Shown here: one piece after another, positions 1 through 8,428 of the stretch | Layout of the letters: each line of letters opens with the position of its first letter | Position numbering within the stretch: the first letter of the stretch is position 1 | From: Homoserinimonas aerilata | GTDB lineage: Bacteria; Actinomycetota; Actinomycetes; Actinomycetales; Microbacteriaceae | Reading direction: 5' to 3' | Length of the DNA: 64,000 nucleotides | Assembly: GCF_006716125.1 (NCBI RefSeq) | Contig: NZ_VFOM01000001.1 | Coordinates: forward strand, 682,001 to 746,000 | The notes under the pieces: model-generated | What the model was told of the DNA's origin: nothing | The model's input: the letters and a program-made list of their open reading frames with translations, nothing else | The model's database searches: none | Position numbers and translations under genes: made by a program

Positions 1-486
1 GAGGGTGACCTCGCCAAGCGGCGGGCGAGCCTCGTCAGCAGTGTCGCGCTCGCACAGATCGCCCGAGGCATCGGCTTGGGCGAGTTCATCCGCCTCGGTC
101 GAGGCGAGGAGCTCACGGGCGGCCGCGACAAGGGCTCGATCCTTGCGGACACGGTCGAGGCCGTCATCGGCGCGACCTTCCTGAGTGTCGGCGATGACGA
201 GGCGACGGCACTCGTGCTGCGTCTCATCGAGCCGCTCCTGGCCGACCCGGATCGTTTCGGCGCAGCCATGGACCCCAAGACGAGCCTGCAGGAGCTTGCG
301 GCGAAGTTGGGCAGGGGAGCGCCCGACTACCAGATCGCCGACAGCGGCCCCGACCACTCCAAGCGTTTCTACGCGACCGTCGTCATCGATGGCGGGGCGG
401 TCGCATCCGGTGGCGGCAGCAGCAAGAAGCAGGCCGAGATGGCGGCCGCCCTCGAGGCCTGGACGATCCTCCAGACCTCCGCCTGA
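1..486 (+). CDS. rnc: Ribonuclease III, 3' part (5' end outside window)
   Basis: Endoribonuclease that cuts double-stranded RNA during rRNA and mRNA processing. The open frame runs in from base 1, leaving 161 codons. The fragment keeps the second acidic motif of the catalytic domain (ILADTVEAVIGA, with catalytic Asp and Glu at about fragment residues 50 and 53) and a C-terminal double-stranded RNA-binding domain (about 92-158, PKTSLQELAAKLG through SSKKQAEMAAALEAW). The first catalytic motif lies upstream of the window. mutM starts 9 bp after the stop, so the two are probably cotranscribed, the usual actinobacterial rnc-mutM-smc arrangement. Confidence 0.95.
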   Translation, partial: EGDLAKRRASLVSSVALAQIARGIGLGEFIRLGRGEELTGGRDKGSILADTVEAVIGATFLSVGDDEATALVLRLIEPLLADPDRFGAAMDPKTSLQELAAKLGRGAPDYQIADSGPDHSKRFYATVVIDGGAVASGGGSSKKQAEMAAALEAWTILQTSA

Positions 487-495
487 GCATCCGCC

Positions 496-1362
496 GTGCC
501 CGAACTGCCCGAGGTTGAAGTGGTGCGCGTCGGCCTGGCGCCGGCCGTGAGCAGGGCGAGTGTCGCATCCGTCGTCGTATTCGACGAGCGTTCGCTGCGT
601 CGCCATGACGGCCCGTCAGAGGATTTCGTGCACCGCCTGACCGGGCAGGGTTTCGCTTCGGCTGAGCGGCGCGGCAAGTTCCTCTGGTTGCCGCTCGCCG
701 GCACCGAGGAGGCCCTCGTCGTGCACCTGGGTATGAGCGGGCAGGTGCTGCTGCGCGAGAGGGGCGTCGATGACAGGCTCACGCGCATCCGTCTCGACAT
801 CGAGCATCCGGAGCACGGGCCGCTGCGGCTCAATTTCGTCGACCAGCGCATCTTCGGCTCCATGGCGATCGACCGCCTCGTGCCCACGCCCGACGGCCCC
901 GATCTGGTGCCGTCGCAGGTTTCGCACATTGCACGCGATCCGCTCGATGAGCGCTTCGACGACGGACTCTTCTTCAGGCGCCTCGCCGCCCGGCGCACGG
1001 GAGTCAAGCGGGCGCTGCTCGATCAGGGTCTGGTGAGCGGCATCGGCAACATCTACGCCGATGAGGCGCTGTGGGCGGCCCGCATCCACTACGAGCAGGC
1101 GACGGATGCTCTCAGTCGCGTGCGCGCGCGGCGGCTGCTCGCCGAGGTGCGGCTTGTGCTGGCGAAGGCCCTCGCCGAGGGTGGCACGAGCTTCGACACC
1201 CAGTACCTCAACGTGAACGGCGAGTCGGGTTATTTCGCGCACTCGCTCAACGCCTACGGGCAGCAGGGCCGGCCGTGCCCGCGCTGCGGACGCCTGATCG
1301 TGCGCGAGCAGTTCATGAACCGCGGTTCGCACCTCTGCCCGTTCTGCCAGCGCAGGCGCTGA
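496..1362 (+). CDS. mutM: Formamidopyrimidine-DNA glycosylase (Fpg)
   Basis: Bifunctional base-excision repair enzyme that removes oxidised purines such as 8-oxoguanine and nicks the abasic site. The GTG start is fixed because the mature N-terminus must be PELPEVE: Pro2 is the nucleophile and Glu3 the catalytic acid. The C-terminus holds the zinc finger, CPRC at about residue 263 and CPFC near 283. Length (288 aa) is normal for the family. It lies 9 bp after rnc and converges on the GNAT gene. Confidence 0.97.
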   Translation: MPELPEVEVVRVGLAPAVSRASVASVVVFDERSLRRHDGPSEDFVHRLTGQGFASAERRGKFLWLPLAGTEEALVVHLGMSGQVLLRERGVDDRLTRIRLDIEHPEHGPLRLNFVDQRIFGSMAIDRLVPTPDGPDLVPSQVSHIARDPLDERFDDGLFFRRLAARRTGVKRALLDQGLVSGIGNIYADEALWAARIHYEQATDALSRVRARRLLAEVRLVLAKALAEGGTSFDTQYLNVNGESGYFAHSLNAYGQQGRPCPRCGRLIVREQFMNRGSHLCPFCQRRR

Positions 1363-1377
1363 CGCAGAACCCGCGTC

Positions 1378-2424
1378 TCAGGCGAGAGACCGCTTCCAGG
1401 AGCCCTCGTAGCCGACTGGCACGAAGCCGATCGCCTCGTTGACGTCGAGCATGTGGCGGTTCTCCTCCGCGTTCCAGGTGTAGACCGACGGATGCCCCGG
1501 CGCGCTCTCCTTGAGGAGGCGCAGATTGGCCGCCTTCACGAGCATCCCGAGCCGCCGCCCGCGGTGCTCATGCAGCACGAGCGTGCTGTTGTTGAAGGCG
1601 GGGCGACTCGTGTCGTGCGCGGTGACCAGCTCGGTGAAGGCGACGAGCGAATCGGATGCCACGTGGCGTGCGGCCGTGATCATCCAGTGCCGCCCCTCGG
1701 AGAGCCTGCGACGGTCGAGGTCGCGCACCCGCTCCTCGTCCCACAGCTCCGGCTGGTGGTCGGTCTCGCCGAGCGGAACATCCGTGCTCATCCTCTGCTG
1801 CAGCGCCGCGATGTCGCCCAGCCGCCTCTCGGGGGTCGCGCCGACCCACTGTTCGAGTTCGTAGCCGGGAGGGGCATCCGGAACCTCGCGCCCTGAGGGC
1901 AGCGGCAGGCGGCTCATGCGGTCGACCTGGGCCAGCTCGAAACCCTTCGCCGCCAGGAAGCGGGCCCCGGGGTCGTCGCGGGGCACCGAACCGAAGCCCG
2001 TCGGGGAGTCGATGCGGTCGCCGCCCATCATGCTGTGCATCGCGAACGATTGCACGATGCTGCGTCCGTCGGCCACGGCGATCTCGAGTGCCCGCTCGAA
2101 CAGCTGCGTGCCGATTCCGCGTCGACGGAACTCGGGCAGCACCTCCGCGGTGACCCAGGCCGAGCGCAGATCGTCGCCGCTCTGCAGTTCATGGAGGGAA
2201 CGCCCGACGATGCGCCCGTCGCCCCGGGCGACAAAGAGCCGCAGAGGCTCGTAAGGGTTGCTGTTCTGCGCGAGGATGACCGCCGGCGTCTCGGCAAGAT
2301 CGTAGTTGCCGACCGCGGCGGCCTCGATCTCGTTGCGCACCGCCACCATCTCGGCGAAGGCGGCGCCCTCGGGCCCGTCGAGGCTCGCGGGCAGAGGCAT
2401 CTCCTCGATCGTCACGTCGGTCAT
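1378..2424 (-). CDS. Tandem GNAT-family N-acetyltransferase
   Basis: Protein of 348 aa with two GNAT folds. The first has the acetyl-CoA binding motif RRRGIGTQL at about residues 100-108. The second is more divergent, with RGRRLGMLVKAAN near residue 290. The substrate cannot be deduced; fused double-GNAT proteins of this kind are common in actinobacteria. The ATG at 2424 is chosen because a GGAAG Shine-Dalgarno lies just upstream of it; an open frame extends 16 codons further up with no supporting signal. It is divergent from smc and convergent with mutM. Confidence 0.8.
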   Translation of the reverse strand: MTDVTIEEMPLPASLDGPEGAAFAEMVAVRNEIEAAAVGNYDLAETPAVILAQNSNPYEPLRLFVARGDGRIVGRSLHELQSGDDLRSAWVTAEVLPEFRRRGIGTQLFERALEIAVADGRSIVQSFAMHSMMGGDRIDSPTGFGSVPRDDPGARFLAAKGFELAQVDRMSRLPLPSGREVPDAPPGYELEQWVGATPERRLGDIAALQQRMSTDVPLGETDHQPELWDEERVRDLDRRRLSEGRHWMITAARHVASDSLVAFTELVTAHDTSRPAFNNSTLVLHEHRGRRLGMLVKAANLRLLKESAPGHPSVYTWNAEENRHMLDVNEAIGFVPVGYEGSWKRSLA

Positions 2425-2592
2425 GGCGGCTTCCTTCCGGTTGTCGGATGTCGTTGCGGATGCTGTGGGCACGGTTCGTGCGGTGCGCGCCTGTGTGAGG
2501 GCAGCCGATCAGGCTACAACCGCTCGCAGGGCACCACCAGTGCGTCTTGTGTCATAGCGGCGTCGCTGTCGGGCCCCGCCCGCCGTGTCCGG

Positions 2593-2598
2593 TACCGT
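2593..2598 (+). promoter_or_regulatory. Putative -10 box of smc
   Basis: TACCGT fits the actinobacterial TANNNT -10 pattern. Six bases downstream, at 2605, lies an ATG that opens a 13-codon frame overlapping the smc start, so the first transcribed codon may be that of a leader peptide. No clear -35 box is visible. Confidence 0.5.
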
Positions 2599-2604
2599 TG
2601 TGCA

Positions 2605-2646
2605 ATGAGTTTCGGGCGTACGAGGAGGCACAGAGCATGTACCTGA
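2605..2646 (+). CDS. Putative leaderless 13-codon upstream ORF overlapping smc
   Basis: Reads MSFGRTRRHRACT then TGA. Its ATG is 6 nt after the TANNNT box at 2593, as for many leaderless genes in this window. It contains the smc Shine-Dalgarno (GAGGAGG, 2622-2628) and ends 10 nt inside smc in another frame. Its translation could therefore couple to or modulate smc initiation. The peptide is basic and has one Cys near its end. Whether it is translated is inference; it may be only a chance frame. Confidence 0.35.
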   Translation: MSFGRTRRHRACT

Positions 2647-5600
2647 AGAGCCTCACGCTCAAGGGATTCAAGTCCTTCGCCCAGCCCACGACCTTCCAGT
2701 TCGAGACCGGTGTCACCTGTGTTGTCGGCCCTAACGGCTCCGGCAAGTCGAATGTCGTCGACGCGCTCGCCTGGGTGATGGGGGAGCAGGGCGCGAAGAC
2801 GCTGCGCGGCGGCAAGATGGAGGACGTCATCTTCGCCGGCACCTCCACGCGCGGCCCGCTCGGCCGTGCCGAGGTCATCCTCACGATCGACAACTCCGAC
2901 GGCGCCCTGCCGATCGAGTATTCCGAGGTCACGATCAGTCGCACGCTGTTCCGCAACGGCGGCAGCGAGTACGCCATCAACGGGGAGTCCTGCCGCCTGC
3001 TCGACGTGCAGGAGCTGCTGAGCGATTCGGGGCTCGGGCGCGAGATGCACGTCATCGTCGGCCAGGGGCAGCTCGACGCCGTTCTGCGTGCCAGCCCGGA
3101 GGACCGCCGCGGTTTCATCGAGGAGGCCGCGGGCATCCTGAAGCATCGTCGCCGCAAGGAGAAGACGATCCGCAAGCTTGACGCGATGCAGGCGAATCTG
3201 ACGCGCCTCAGCGATCTGGCCGGTGAGATCCGGCGGCAGCTCAAGCCGCTCGGGCATCAGGCGGAGATCGCCCGTGAGGCGCAGTCGATCGCCGCGATCG
3301 TGCGCGACGCACGGGCGAGGCTCCTCGCCGACGAGGTGGTCACGCTGCGCGAGGCTCTCACCCTGCACAGCCGCAGCGAGTCGGAGCGCAAGACGGAGCG
3401 CATCGTTCTGCAGGAGCAGCTCGATCAGGCGAAGCTGCGTGAGGCGCGCATCGAGCAGGCGCAGGTGGGTGACGCCGTCGACCAGGCGCGCCGGGTCGCC
3501 TTCGGCCTTGAGAAGGCTCAGGAGCGGCTGCGCAGCCTCTACAACCTCGCCAATCAGAAGCTCAGCATGCTCGGCTCGCAGGCGGAGGTTGCGGATGCGG
3601 CCCCCGGCGTGACGCCGCAGATGGTGGCGGATGCCCGTGACGAGGCGTCGAGGCTGGCCGACACGATCTCCGAGGCTGAGGAGGCGTGGCGCGAAGCGCA
3701 GTCCGCCACGGCGGAGGCGCGTGCCGCCCTTGACGGGCTCGATGAGGAGATCGCCCACCAGAGTTCGCTCGTCTCCAAGCACGACCTCGAGCTCTCGAAG
3801 CTTGCGGGGCAGGCCGACACGGCCGGCTCCCGGCTCGCCGCGGTTCGTGGTGAGGTTCTGCGCCAGCAGAACGCGCTCGATGCCGCCCGCGCGCGCCGCC
3901 AGGATCTGCAGCAGCAGCTCGAGCTGGTCGAATCGGAGGCGACGCTCAGCGACTCCGGCGAGACCGACCTCGATGCGATCTATCAGACCGCCCAGGCCGA
4001 GGTCGTCAGCGCTGAGGCGGAGATCGACACGCTCCGCGAGAGCCTCCACGACCTCGAGCGGGAGCGTGACGCGCTCGCCGCCCGCCAGAACGCGCTCTCC
4101 AGCGCGCTCGACCAGAAGGACGGCTCGAGCGCTCTCGTCGCGGCCCGCCGCCCGGGCATCCGCGGGCTTGTCGCAGAGCACATGCAGGTGCAGCCCGGCT
4201 ATGAGGCGGCCATTGCGGCCGCCCTCGGCTCGCTCGCTGACGCGGTGCTCGCCGATGACCGCGCCGCCGCGGTGGATGCCCTCGGCTTCGCGGGTGCCGA
4301 CGAGCTCGGCCGGGTCGAGCTCGTGCTCGCCGACGACCCCAGCGGGTTGAAGAACGACGAACGAGCGTATCGGAACCTCACCCCCGAACAGCTCCCACCC
4401 GGCGCAGTCCCCGCCCACACGGTCGTGACCGCGCCCGCCGGCGTGCTCGGGCTGCTCGACTCTGTCGTCATCGCCGACGATCTCGACGCCGCACGCACCG
4501 CATGGAACACGCTCGAGGCATCCGCTGCCCCCTTCGTGACCGTGATCACGAAGTCCGGTGATGTTCTGAGCCGCTACGTGCTGCGTGGGGGTTCCGGTGC
4601 GAAGCGATCCCGTGTGGAGCTTGTCGCCGACCGTGATGCGGCGAAGGATCGCCTCGGCGAGGTCACCTCGCTCATCGAGCGCGCCCGTTTTGCGCTCGCA
4701 GAGCAGCGCGGCACCCTGCAGACCGCCAAGGAGCAGTCGGTGCGCGCCCTGAAGGAGTTGCGCGACTTCGACTCTCAGCTTGCGGCGCAGTCCGAGAAGC
4801 TGAACCGTGCCAGGGTGCAGGCCGAGGCATCCGCAGCCGAAGCCGAACGTCTCGAGAAGGGTCTCGCGCTTGCCGCCGATGCGGTGGCGGATGCCGAGAC
4901 GGCGGCCGAGCGCGCGAAGGCAGAACTCGAGACGGCCCGGTCGAGGCCGAGGCCCATGCTCGATGTCGCCGCCCGCGACGGACTCGCCGATGAACTGGAT
5001 GCCGCCCGTGAGGCGGAGGTCGAGGCGCGACTGCAGGTGGAGACCGCCCGTGAGCGTGTGCGCGCGCAGGAGGCGCGGGCGAAGCAGCTCGAGCAGCAGC
5101 TCGAAGCGGAACGTGCCGCCGCGGAGCAGGCCGCCCGGCGTGCCGTCATCCGTCGTCGCCAGGCGGAGGCCGCGCAGAGTGTCATCGACGCGCTGCCGGC
5201 CGTGCTCGACGCCGTCGACCGCTCGGTGTCGGAGGCGCGCGTGCGGCTCGCGACGGCCGAATCGGAGCGTGCGGCACAGAACGAGGAGCTTGCGGAGCTG
5301 CGGCGGGGCGAGGCCTCCCTGCGGGAGCGGCTCACGTCGGTCAGCGAGACCGTGCACGGTCTCGAGATGCAGATCTACGAGAAGAAGCTGCACCTGTCGT
5401 CGCTGTTGGAGCGGGCAGGGGAGGAGCTGGGGCTCGTCGAGGATGTGCTCGTGGCCGAATACGGGCCCGCCGTGCCCATCCCGCCGGATGCCGCATCCGT
5501 GGCGTCACCTTCCGCAGGAGAAACTGAAGGACACGCCGAGCTCGAGACGGTGTCAGACGGCGTGTCGGATGCTTCTCCTGCTGAAGCAGACAGCGGCACC

Positions 5601-6275
5601 CTCTTCGTCCGCTCCGAGCAGGAGACCCGCCTGGCGCGCGCCGAGCGCAAGCTCGCCCAGCTGGGTCGCGTGAACCCGCTCGCGCTGGAGGAGTTCGCGG
5701 CACTCGAGCAGCGGCACAAGTTCCTGACGGAGCAGCTCACCGATCTGACGAACACCCGCAAAGACCTGCTGACGATCATCGAGGAGATCGACGAGAAGAT
5801 GCAGGACATCTTCTCGAGTGCCTTCGACGACACGAAGGCCGCGTTCAATCAGGTGTTCCCCATCCTGTTCCCGGGCGGTTCCGGCAGCATCCACCTGACC
5901 GATCCCGACAACATGTTGACGACGGGCATCGAGGTGTCGGTGCGCCCGGCGGGCAAGAAGATCGAGCGCCTGTCGCTCCTGAGCGGTGGCGAGCGGTCGC
6001 TTGCGGCGGTGGCGCTGCTGATCGCGATCTTCAAGGCCCGACCGAGCCCGTTCTACATCATGGATGAGGTGGAGGCGGCGCTCGATGACGCCAACCTGGG
6101 TCGCCTGCTGCAGATCTTCGAGGATCTGCGCGAGACGAGCCAGCTGATCGTGATCACGCATCAGAAGCGCACCATGGAGATCGCGGATGCCCTCTACGGT
6201 GTGTCGATGCGGCAGGACGGTGTGAGCGCGGTCGTGGGCCAGCGCGTCGTCGCCCCGGAGGAGCGCACGGCCTAG
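2637..6275 (+). CDS. smc: Chromosome segregation protein SMC
   Basis: SMC ATPase of 1212 aa that loops and compacts the chromosome with ScpA/ScpB. The N-terminal head has Walker A GPNGSGKSN (about 31-39). Two long Ala/Glu/Arg coiled coils flank a hinge (about 500-640). The C-terminal head has the LSGGE signature (about 1115) and Walker B with D-loop MDEVEAALDD (about 1142-1151). ATG 2637 is preferred because MYLKSLTLKGFKSF is the canonical N-terminus and GAGGAGG lies 8 nt upstream. One oddity is a roughly 40-residue Ala/Ser/Glu/Pro-rich low-complexity insert at about 947-990, just before the C-terminal coil meets the head. It follows the mutM neighbourhood as usual, but ftsY is displaced downstream by two unrelated genes. 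Confidence 0.97.
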   Translation: MYLKSLTLKGFKSFAQPTTFQFETGVTCVVGPNGSGKSNVVDALAWVMGEQGAKTLRGGKMEDVIFAGTSTRGPLGRAEVILTIDNSDGALPIEYSEVTISRTLFRNGGSEYAINGESCRLLDVQELLSDSGLGREMHVIVGQGQLDAVLRASPEDRRGFIEEAAGILKHRRRKEKTIRKLDAMQANLTRLSDLAGEIRRQLKPLGHQAEIAREAQSIAAIVRDARARLLADEVVTLREALTLHSRSESERKTERIVLQEQLDQAKLREARIEQAQVGDAVDQARRVAFGLEKAQERLRSLYNLANQKLSMLGSQAEVADAAPGVTPQMVADARDEASRLADTISEAEEAWREAQSATAEARAALDGLDEEIAHQSSLVSKHDLELSKLAGQADTAGSRLAAVRGEVLRQQNALDAARARRQDLQQQLELVESEATLSDSGETDLDAIYQTAQAEVVSAEAEIDTLRESLHDLERERDALAARQNALSSALDQKDGSSALVAARRPGIRGLVAEHMQVQPGYEAAIAAALGSLADAVLADDRAAAVDALGFAGADELGRVELVLADDPSGLKNDERAYRNLTPEQLPPGAVPAHTVVTAPAGVLGLLDSVVIADDLDAARTAWNTLEASAAPFVTVITKSGDVLSRYVLRGGSGAKRSRVELVADRDAAKDRLGEVTSLIERARFALAEQRGTLQTAKEQSVRALKELRDFDSQLAAQSEKLNRARVQAEASAAEAERLEKGLALAADAVADAETAAERAKAELETARSRPRPMLDVAARDGLADELDAAREAEVEARLQVETARERVRAQEARAKQLEQQLEAERAAAEQAARRAVIRRRQAEAAQSVIDALPAVLDAVDRSVSEARVRLATAESERAAQNEELAELRRGEASLRERLTSVSETVHGLEMQIYEKKLHLSSLLERAGEELGLVEDVLVAEYGPAVPIPPDAASVASPSAGETEGHAELETVSDGVSDASPAEADSGTLFVRSEQETRLARAERKLAQLGRVNPLALEEFAALEQRHKFLTEQLTDLTNTRKDLLTIIEEIDEKMQDIFSSAFDDTKAAFNQVFPILFPGGSGSIHLTDPDNMLTTGIEVSVRPAGKKIERLSLLSGGERSLAAVALLIAIFKARPSPFYIMDEVEAALDDANLGRLLQIFEDLRETSQLIVITHQKRTMEIADALYGVSMRQDGVSAVVGQRVVAPEERTA

Positions 6276-6312
6276 CCACCGCCGCATCCGGCCTCGAGCA
6301 TCCGGCCCCGCC

Positions 6313-6391
6313 GAAAACGAAGGACAATCTGCGGCGATCTGCCCCGCGGTGCGCATCCGGGGTCGTATTCGGCAGTTTGTCCTTCGTTTTC
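6313..6391. repeat. Long intergenic inverted repeat
   Basis: Arms of 20 bp at 6313-6332 and 6372-6391 match with one mismatch (inner end GCAG, outer end GAAAACGAAGGACAA). The 39-nt centre holds a second GC stem (CCCCG...CGGGG), so a branched cruciform or RNA hairpin is possible. It sits between smc and the MFS gene, both on the + strand. There is no U-tract after it, so an intrinsic terminator of the classic kind is not shown. A different long palindrome lies at 52853-52914. Confidence 0.75.
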
Positions 6392-6440
6392 AGCAGGGCG
6401 TCGACGGCGGCGATGGCCGACGGATGCCTAGACTTGCGCG

Positions 6441-7670
6441 GTGACGGATCTCCAGAAGCTGCAGCGCAGCACGGTGTGGGTGCTGGCCTCCGCGCAGGTC
6501 GTGGGCGGGCTGGGCATCGGGGCGACGGTGTCGGTGGGCGCGCTGCTGGCCGCATCCGTCTCCGGTTCGGATGCCTGGTCGGGCATGGCCGCCACCATGT
6601 CGACGCTCGGCGCGGCCGTTCTGGCGTTGCCGCTCGCACGCTTCGCCGCCTCACGCGGCCGACGCGCGGCGCTCGGAACGGGTTCGGCGCTCGCCGCAGC
6701 ATCCGCCGTGCTGCTGGTCGTTGCGGCGTCGGCCGGTTCGTTCCCGCTGCTGCTGCTCGCCTTCGCGCTCGCGGGGGCCGGCTCGGCCACGAACCTGCAG
6801 GCGCGTTTCGCGGCGACCGATCTGGCGCTGCCGGCCCATCGCGGGCGCGACCTCTCGCTGGTGGTGTGGTCGACGACGATCGGTTCGGTTCTGGGGCCGA
6901 ACCTGATCGAGCCGGGGGAGGCCATCGGCCGCGTTCTCGGCCTGCCCGAGCTGACCGGGCCGTTCGTGTTCACTCTCGTGGCTCAGCTGTTGACCGTCAC
7001 CATCTATGCGGTCGGGCTGCGACCCGACCCGCTGCTGACCGCCCGGGCCGCGCTCGGCGCCGTGACTGCGGAGCGGCCTCGGCTGGGGTTCTCCACGCTG
7101 CGCGTGAACGGGCGGGCACGGTTCTCGGTGGGGGCGGTCGCGCTCAGCCACGCGACCATGGTCGCCGTCATGTCGATGACGCCCGTGCACCTGTACGGGC
7201 ACGGGGCGACGCTCGCGATCGTCGGCTTCACGATCAGCCTTCACATCGCCGGAATGTACGCGCTGTCGCCCGTGTTCGGATGGCTGGCCGACCGGCTGGG
7301 GCGGCTGCCGGTTCTGCTGGGCGGGCAGGCGCTGCTGCTGGTGTCGCTCGTGCTGACCTGGGTGGGCAGCGAGTCGCACGAGCTTGTCGTGCTGAGCCTG
7401 GTGCTGCTCGGGCTGGGGTGGTCGGCGTCGACGATCTCGGCATCGACCATGCTTGTCGATTCGGTGCCGGTCGGCGACAGGCCTGGCGTGCAGGGCGTGT
7501 CCGATCTGTGTATGAATCTGGCCGGCGCTGCGGGTGGTGCTCTGGCCGGCCCCGTCCTGACGGCGTTCGGCTATTCGGGGCTCGGCGTCGCCTGCATGGC
7601 GCTTGTGGCGGGCGTCGTCGTGTGGGCGCTTCTGCGGGCATCCGCTCGCGTGACGCTGCCGCAGCCCTGA
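6441..7670 (+). CDS. MFS transporter, 12 transmembrane segments
   Basis: Major facilitator superfamily permease of 409 aa with about 12 hydrophobic helices and a central loop near residue 200. The basic loop ARFAASRGRRAALG lies between helices 2 and 3, and WLADRLGRLPVL is its counterpart in the second half. The substrate is not identifiable; drug or metabolite efflux is a guess from the family. The GTG start is 6 nt after TAGACT (6429-6434) with no Shine-Dalgarno, so the mRNA is probably leaderless and the gene has its own promoter, separate from smc. Confidence 0.85.
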   Translation: MTDLQKLQRSTVWVLASAQVVGGLGIGATVSVGALLAASVSGSDAWSGMAATMSTLGAAVLALPLARFAASRGRRAALGTGSALAAASAVLLVVAASAGSFPLLLLAFALAGAGSATNLQARFAATDLALPAHRGRDLSLVVWSTTIGSVLGPNLIEPGEAIGRVLGLPELTGPFVFTLVAQLLTVTIYAVGLRPDPLLTARAALGAVTAERPRLGFSTLRVNGRARFSVGAVALSHATMVAVMSMTPVHLYGHGATLAIVGFTISLHIAGMYALSPVFGWLADRLGRLPVLLGGQALLLVSLVLTWVGSESHELVVLSLVLLGLGWSASTISASTMLVDSVPVGDRPGVQGVSDLCMNLAGAAGGALAGPVLTAFGYSGLGVACMALVAGVVVWALLRASARVTLPQP

Positions 7671-7734
7671 GCCATCGCATCCGGCTGCTGCCAGCGCATC
7701 CGGCTCATCATCGAATACTGTGCGGCGGTGAACC

Positions 7735-8316
7735 TCAGACGAGCGCGTCGAGCGGTTTGCTGTTGACCCCGGTGACGCGCCAGCCGCTGCCGTCGTGTTC
7801 GAGCGTCGACACGGAGCCGTTGACGATCTGGTCGAGCGGGCGCCCGGCGAGGTCCGCGAGCGTGTACCGGATGATCGTGCCGTGGCAGACGATGACGACG
7901 TTGCGGCCGCGGTATTCCTCGGCGATCAGCTCGAGTGCCGCCTTTCCGCGCTCGACGACGGAGTCGAGCGATTCGAGCCCCGGGTAGTCGCGGCCTTCGC
8001 CCCAGCGGTCGCGGATGTCAGCGGCGGTGAGCCCTTCGGCCTCCCCGTAGTGTCGTTCGACGAGCAGGTCGTAGCTGCTGCCCAGTTCGATGCCGAGCCC
8101 CTCGGCGATGATCGCGGCGGTCTCGCGGGCCCGGCCCAGCGGCGAGCTGACGATGACATCCCATTCGGCGTTCTCGGGCCGGAAGTCGCCGAGCACGGCG
8201 ACCGCGTCGCGGGCCTGCCCGCGGCCCACATCGTTGAGCGGGATGTCGGATGTTCCCTGCATGCGTCCTGCGGCGTTCCAGTCGGTCTGGCCGTGGCGGA
8301 TGAAGGCGATCGTCAT
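7735..8316 (-). CDS. Histidine phosphatase family protein (phosphoglycerate mutase-like)
   Basis: Protein of 193 aa in the branch-1 histidine phosphatase superfamily. The phosphorylated-His motif RHGQTDWN is at residues 7-14. Further family motifs are SPLGRARETA, VERHYGEAEG, and CHGTIIRY with the second catalytic His. It could act on phosphosugars or other small phosphomonoesters; the sequence does not decide. It lies on the minus strand between the MFS gene and ftsY, and starts divergently from ftsY. Confidence 0.85.
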   Translation of the reverse strand: MTIAFIRHGQTDWNAAGRMQGTSDIPLNDVGRGQARDAVAVLGDFRPENAEWDVIVSSPLGRARETAAIIAEGLGIELGSSYDLLVERHYGEAEGLTAADIRDRWGEGRDYPGLESLDSVVERGKAALELIAEEYRGRNVVIVCHGTIIRYTLADLAGRPLDQIVNGSVSTLEHDGSGWRVTGVNSKPLDALV

Positions 8317-8428
8317 GGAGCTCGTCTCTGCTGGGGGATTTCGTCCATTCTCCCAGATCGAGCGAAGCGCATCATGAACTCACATGGTGGCCCGGATGCT
8401 CGTGGTCGCGCGAATTAGGATGGGGGGC

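Noticed and set aside
2514..5393. A 959-codon open frame on the minus strand opposite smc
   Set aside because: It follows from the high GC and coiled-coil codon pattern of smc; no recognisable domain, start signal or neighbour supports it.
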